Source: Muraenolepis orangiensis
Lineage: Eukaryota > Chordata > Actinopteri > Gadiformes > Muraenolepididae
Reading direction: 5' to 3'
Length of the DNA: 64,000 nt
Assembly: GCA_027704905.1 (NCBI GenBank)
Contig: CM051005.1
Location: 10,105,926 to 10,169,925, forward strand
The position numbers and the translations under genes are program-made. This document shows, in pieces, positions 61,107-64,000 of this stretch. The notes under the pieces were generated by a model that had not been told where the DNA came from, made no database searches, and worked only from the letters and a program-made list of their open reading frames with translations. Within the stretch, counting starts at the first letter, position 1. Each line of letters starts with the position of its first letter.

Positions 61107-62345
61107 ATGTTGTCAGGGTTGTCAAGGTGGTGGTATCTTGCCCCCACGATGAGTGCCAGGCTACCTATAGCTGCCATCGCATCACCCCTGCAACTACTGC
61201 ATCCATGGCAGCTAAATTACCTTTCTCACTCGCTCCTCTCTCTGACATTAGCTCTGTGGGTAGTCTTACCGAAGACTTTAACACGGCCTTATCTGCAGCC
61301 ATCGACTCTTCTGCTCCCCTTAATGTTAAAAAAGGAACTACAAAACGCCAGTGCCTTGGTTCAATGAGGAGACTCGCACCCTCAAACAACGCTGCAGAAG
61401 AACGTCAAACAGTCGGCTCCTCACTCTCTGCTAGCAACTTCTCGGAATTATTTGAGCACAAAATTGAGACGATTAGAAAAGACATTGATGCCTTCCCCAC
61501 CCATCATCCTGAACATCATGTAAGAGGGGCACTATGTGTACCTCCTGAAGCAACCTTCCTGCAGTTCAGCACAATCTCCTTGGATGAACTTGCTAAACTA
61601 ACACAGGCCTCTAAACCCACTACCTGTATGCTGGACCCTCCTCCGACCAAGGTTGTAAAATAACTTTTCCCAGTCTGCTGTGATACAACCTTTACTGAAG
61701 AAGCCCGGCCTAGACCCAGAAGTATTTAGCAACTATCGGCCCATCTCTAACCTTCCTTTCCTTTCGAAAGTACTGGAAATAATTGTAGCTGACCAAACCA
61801 TCAATCATCTGATGGTGAACAATTTATTTGAACCCTTCCAGTCTGGGTTTAGAACCTTTAACTCCACTGAAACTGCTGTGCTTAGAGTAGTTAATGATAT
61901 TGTCCTTACAATGATCTTCTCATTACAGCAATGCAAGCTCCTTGCTGGTGCTGCTCGACCTTAGTACGGCCTTCGACTAAATCAACCACAGCATCCTCCT
62001 TGATCATCTCGAACACTATGTTGGCATCAAAGACTTGGCTCTTCTCTGGTTCAGATCTTATCTTCACAATCAAATCACTGTAACCTAAGCTTTGATCTTC
62101 CCAAAGGGTCGGTCCTTGGTCCTCTGCTCTTTGCAATCTACATGCTCCCTCTTCGTGATATTATTTGCAGTTATGGAATAAGTTTTCACTGTTGCTGACA
62201 AATCTATATTCCTATCAAGACAATCGCCCCTTCCAGAAAGTTGAATCCTGCCTGACTGCAATTAAAAGATGGATGTCCCAAAACTACCTGCAGCTTAACA
62301 CAAGAAAAACAGAGATGATAATCATTGGCCAAAAGCAACAACGAC
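61107..62345 (+). pseudogene. LINE family B copy, broken YADD box
   Basis: Plus-strand match to 39020-40140 (SCPHDECQATYSCHRITPAT, HPEHHVRGALCVPPEATFLQ), then RT N-terminus KKPGLDPEVFSNYRPISNLP (61700-61760), LEIIVADQTINHL, NNLFEPFQSGFRTFNSTETA and IKDLALLWFRS. Motif B reads PKGRSLV in a shifted frame (about 62098), and the YADD box is disrupted with frame change (FH...ADKSIF, about 62185-62210). The copy fades into a G-rich run near 62345-62383. It lacks the 3' third that the other copy retains. Confidence 0.85.
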
Positions 62346-62464
62346 CACTATTTGGAGGAGGAGGAGGGGAGGGGGGGGGGGGGACTTATTACCAAACCAT
62401 TATTAACGGGATGCTTGTATCCCCCAGACAGCAGTGGGGGGCGATCGGATAGACATCTCAGCCT

Positions 62465-64000
62465 GACCAGCACGCGGGCTCTACATCGGTAACCGTGACC
62501 ACTGTTTACATTCCCCCACAAGCCAACACGGACACAGCGCTGAAGGAACTGTGAATGGGGCTATCAGCGAACAGGAGTCGGCACACCCCGAGGCTGCTCT
62601 CATCGTGGCGGGGGACTTCAACAAGGAGAACCTGAAGAAGGTTCTCCCGAAGTTCTACCAACACATAATAAGCAACACACGGGGTGAGAGGATCCACGAC
62701 CACTGCTACACCCCCTTCCGTGATGGCTACAAGGCCCTCCTCCGCCCACCGTTCGGCATATCAGACCACCGCTCTATCCAGCTACTCCCTGCCTATTGGC
62801 AGAGACTGAAGCAGCAACCGATCGCTGTGAGGGAGGTCCAATGCTGGTCGGACCAATCGGACTCTATGCTGCAGGACTGTTTTGATCGCGCTGACTGGCA
62901 CATGTTCCGCGTTGCCTCGGACAATAACATCAACATCTACGCGTCGTCGGTCACCGGGTTCATCAAGAAGTGCATAGATGACGTTGTTCCGACCAAGTTG
63001 GTTCGGATATACCCCAACCAGAAACCGTGCCGCCTTTCGCTCCGGGAATTTGGAGGAAAATACGAGAGCCCGTTACGACCTCCGTTAGACCATCGTCACT
63101 GCCAAGCAGGAGTATAAGGACAGAGTGGTGGAGAAATTCGAGAGCCACGACACGAGGGGTATGTTGCAGGGGTTACAGACGATAACAAACTTCAGAGGGA
63201 GAACCAGTTGTGTAGAGAACTCCTCTACCTCCCTCCCAGGAGAGCTAAATACTTGTTTTGCTCGGTTCGATGTGAACGGCAGCCCGCCGAAGCCAGCACC
63301 GCCTGAGGAGACCAGCCTGCTGAACGTCTCGGAGGCGGATGTGCGCCGCACCTTCAAGCGGCTGAACATCCGTAAGGCGGCAGGCCCCGACGACATCCCG
63401 GGCCGCATCCTCAGAGCATGCGCAGACCAGTTGGCAGGGGTCTTTGCAGACATCTTCAACCTCTCCCTGTCCCAGGCTGTTGTCCCCGCGGTCTTCAAGA
63501 TGTCCACCATCGTGCCTGTCCCTAAACAACCCAAGGTAACATGCCTGAATGACTAATACTGTAGCCCTCACCTCGATTGTCAGCAGATGCTTCGAGAGGT
63601 TGGTCAAGGACTTTATTTGCGCCGTGTTACCTGCCACGCTGGACCCATGGCAATGTGCCATATCGTCAAAACAGATCCGCGGACGACGCCATGGCCCTCC
63701 ACACTGCCCTTTCCCACCTGGAGAGAAAAACGGTTATGTGCGAATGCTGTTTGTGGACTACAGCTCAGCGTTCAACACGATAGTTCCTGCCAAGCTCGAC
63801 ACCAAGCTTAGAGGTCTAGGCGTGCCCCCATCCACGTGCAGCTGGATACTGGACCTCCTGTCGGACCGCCGCCAGGTGGTGAGGATGGGCAGCACCACCT
63901 CAGAGCCACTTACCCTCAACACGGGAGCCCCCCAGGGATGCGTGCTGAGCCCTCTCCTCTACTCCCTCTACACCCACGAGTGCATGGCTATGCACAGTTC
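62465..64000 (+). pseudogene. LINE family A copy: endonuclease and RT, runs off the window
   Basis: Plus-strand APE-type LINE. Endonuclease motifs VYIPPQANTDTAL (about 62500), VAGDFNKENLK (62608-62640) and GISDHRSIQLLPAYW (62755-62800) carry the GDFN and SDH catalytic signatures. After a frameshift near 63115, EKFESHDTRGMLQGLQTI and PEETSLLNVSEADVRRTFKR lead into RT (LNIRKAAGPDDIPG, FNLSLSQAVVP, KQPKVTCLND then a TAA near 63554). Motif A FVDYSSAFNTIVPAK lies at about 63752-63795 and motif B NTGAPQGCVLSPLLYSLYT at about 63918-63973. Sequence ends before the FADD box. At least three frame breaks make it inactive. Confidence 0.9.

Overview
The window looks like a teleost fish nuclear genome segment. 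It holds very long CA/GT and GA/CT microsatellites, fish-type tRNA-derived SINEs, APE-type LINEs, Ty3/gypsy LTR debris and several hAT-type DNA transposons. Only a few short, intron-bounded coding exons are visible, all on the minus strand. There is no sign of bacterial operons, rRNA genes, CRISPR arrays or functional tRNA genes.

Host gene signal is sparse. Positions 2770-2984 hold the last exon of a proteasome beta-5 subunit gene (psmb5-like). It keeps its splice acceptor but carries two deletions. Positions 55508-55673 hold a well preserved, spliced exon for the end of the second ectodomain of a type II classical cadherin. Positions 21492-21875 look like the exon for the last ectodomain and the membrane segment of a cadherin, but it has in-frame stops. 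PSMB5 and CDH24 are near neighbours in the human genome (14q11.2), so I read this as a conserved but repeat-swollen or decaying psmb5-cdh24 block. A GC-rich exon-like block at about 17442-17856 is not identified.

The rest is mobile DNA and simple repeats. A LINE (family A, L2/CR1-like) runs off both window edges in opposite orientations (1-1120 minus, 62465-64000 plus), with further fragments at about 10000-10815 and 57310-58140. A second LINE (family B) lies at about 36865-41212 and 61107-62345. A catalytically broken gypsy element lies at 7282-9845 and a second gypsy LTR at about 27995-28351. hAT-type elements with recognisable ends occur at 11884-12806, 26914-29364, 31867-33480 and 37003-38434. 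The nesting is deep: a gypsy LTR lies inside a hAT element, which lies inside a copy of another hAT-like family.

The most unusual unit is at about 12846-16340. A 2.1 kb broken coding region of a family I cannot assign to a known transposase is bracketed by imperfect inverted repeats of roughly 130-150 bp, as expected of a poorly described DNA transposon. Other notable structures are a 176-bp near-palindrome grown beside a 102-bp tandem array (32335-32972), an almost T-free 950-bp minisatellite open on both strands (18935-19887), and a perfect 22-bp-arm palindrome (23692-23736).
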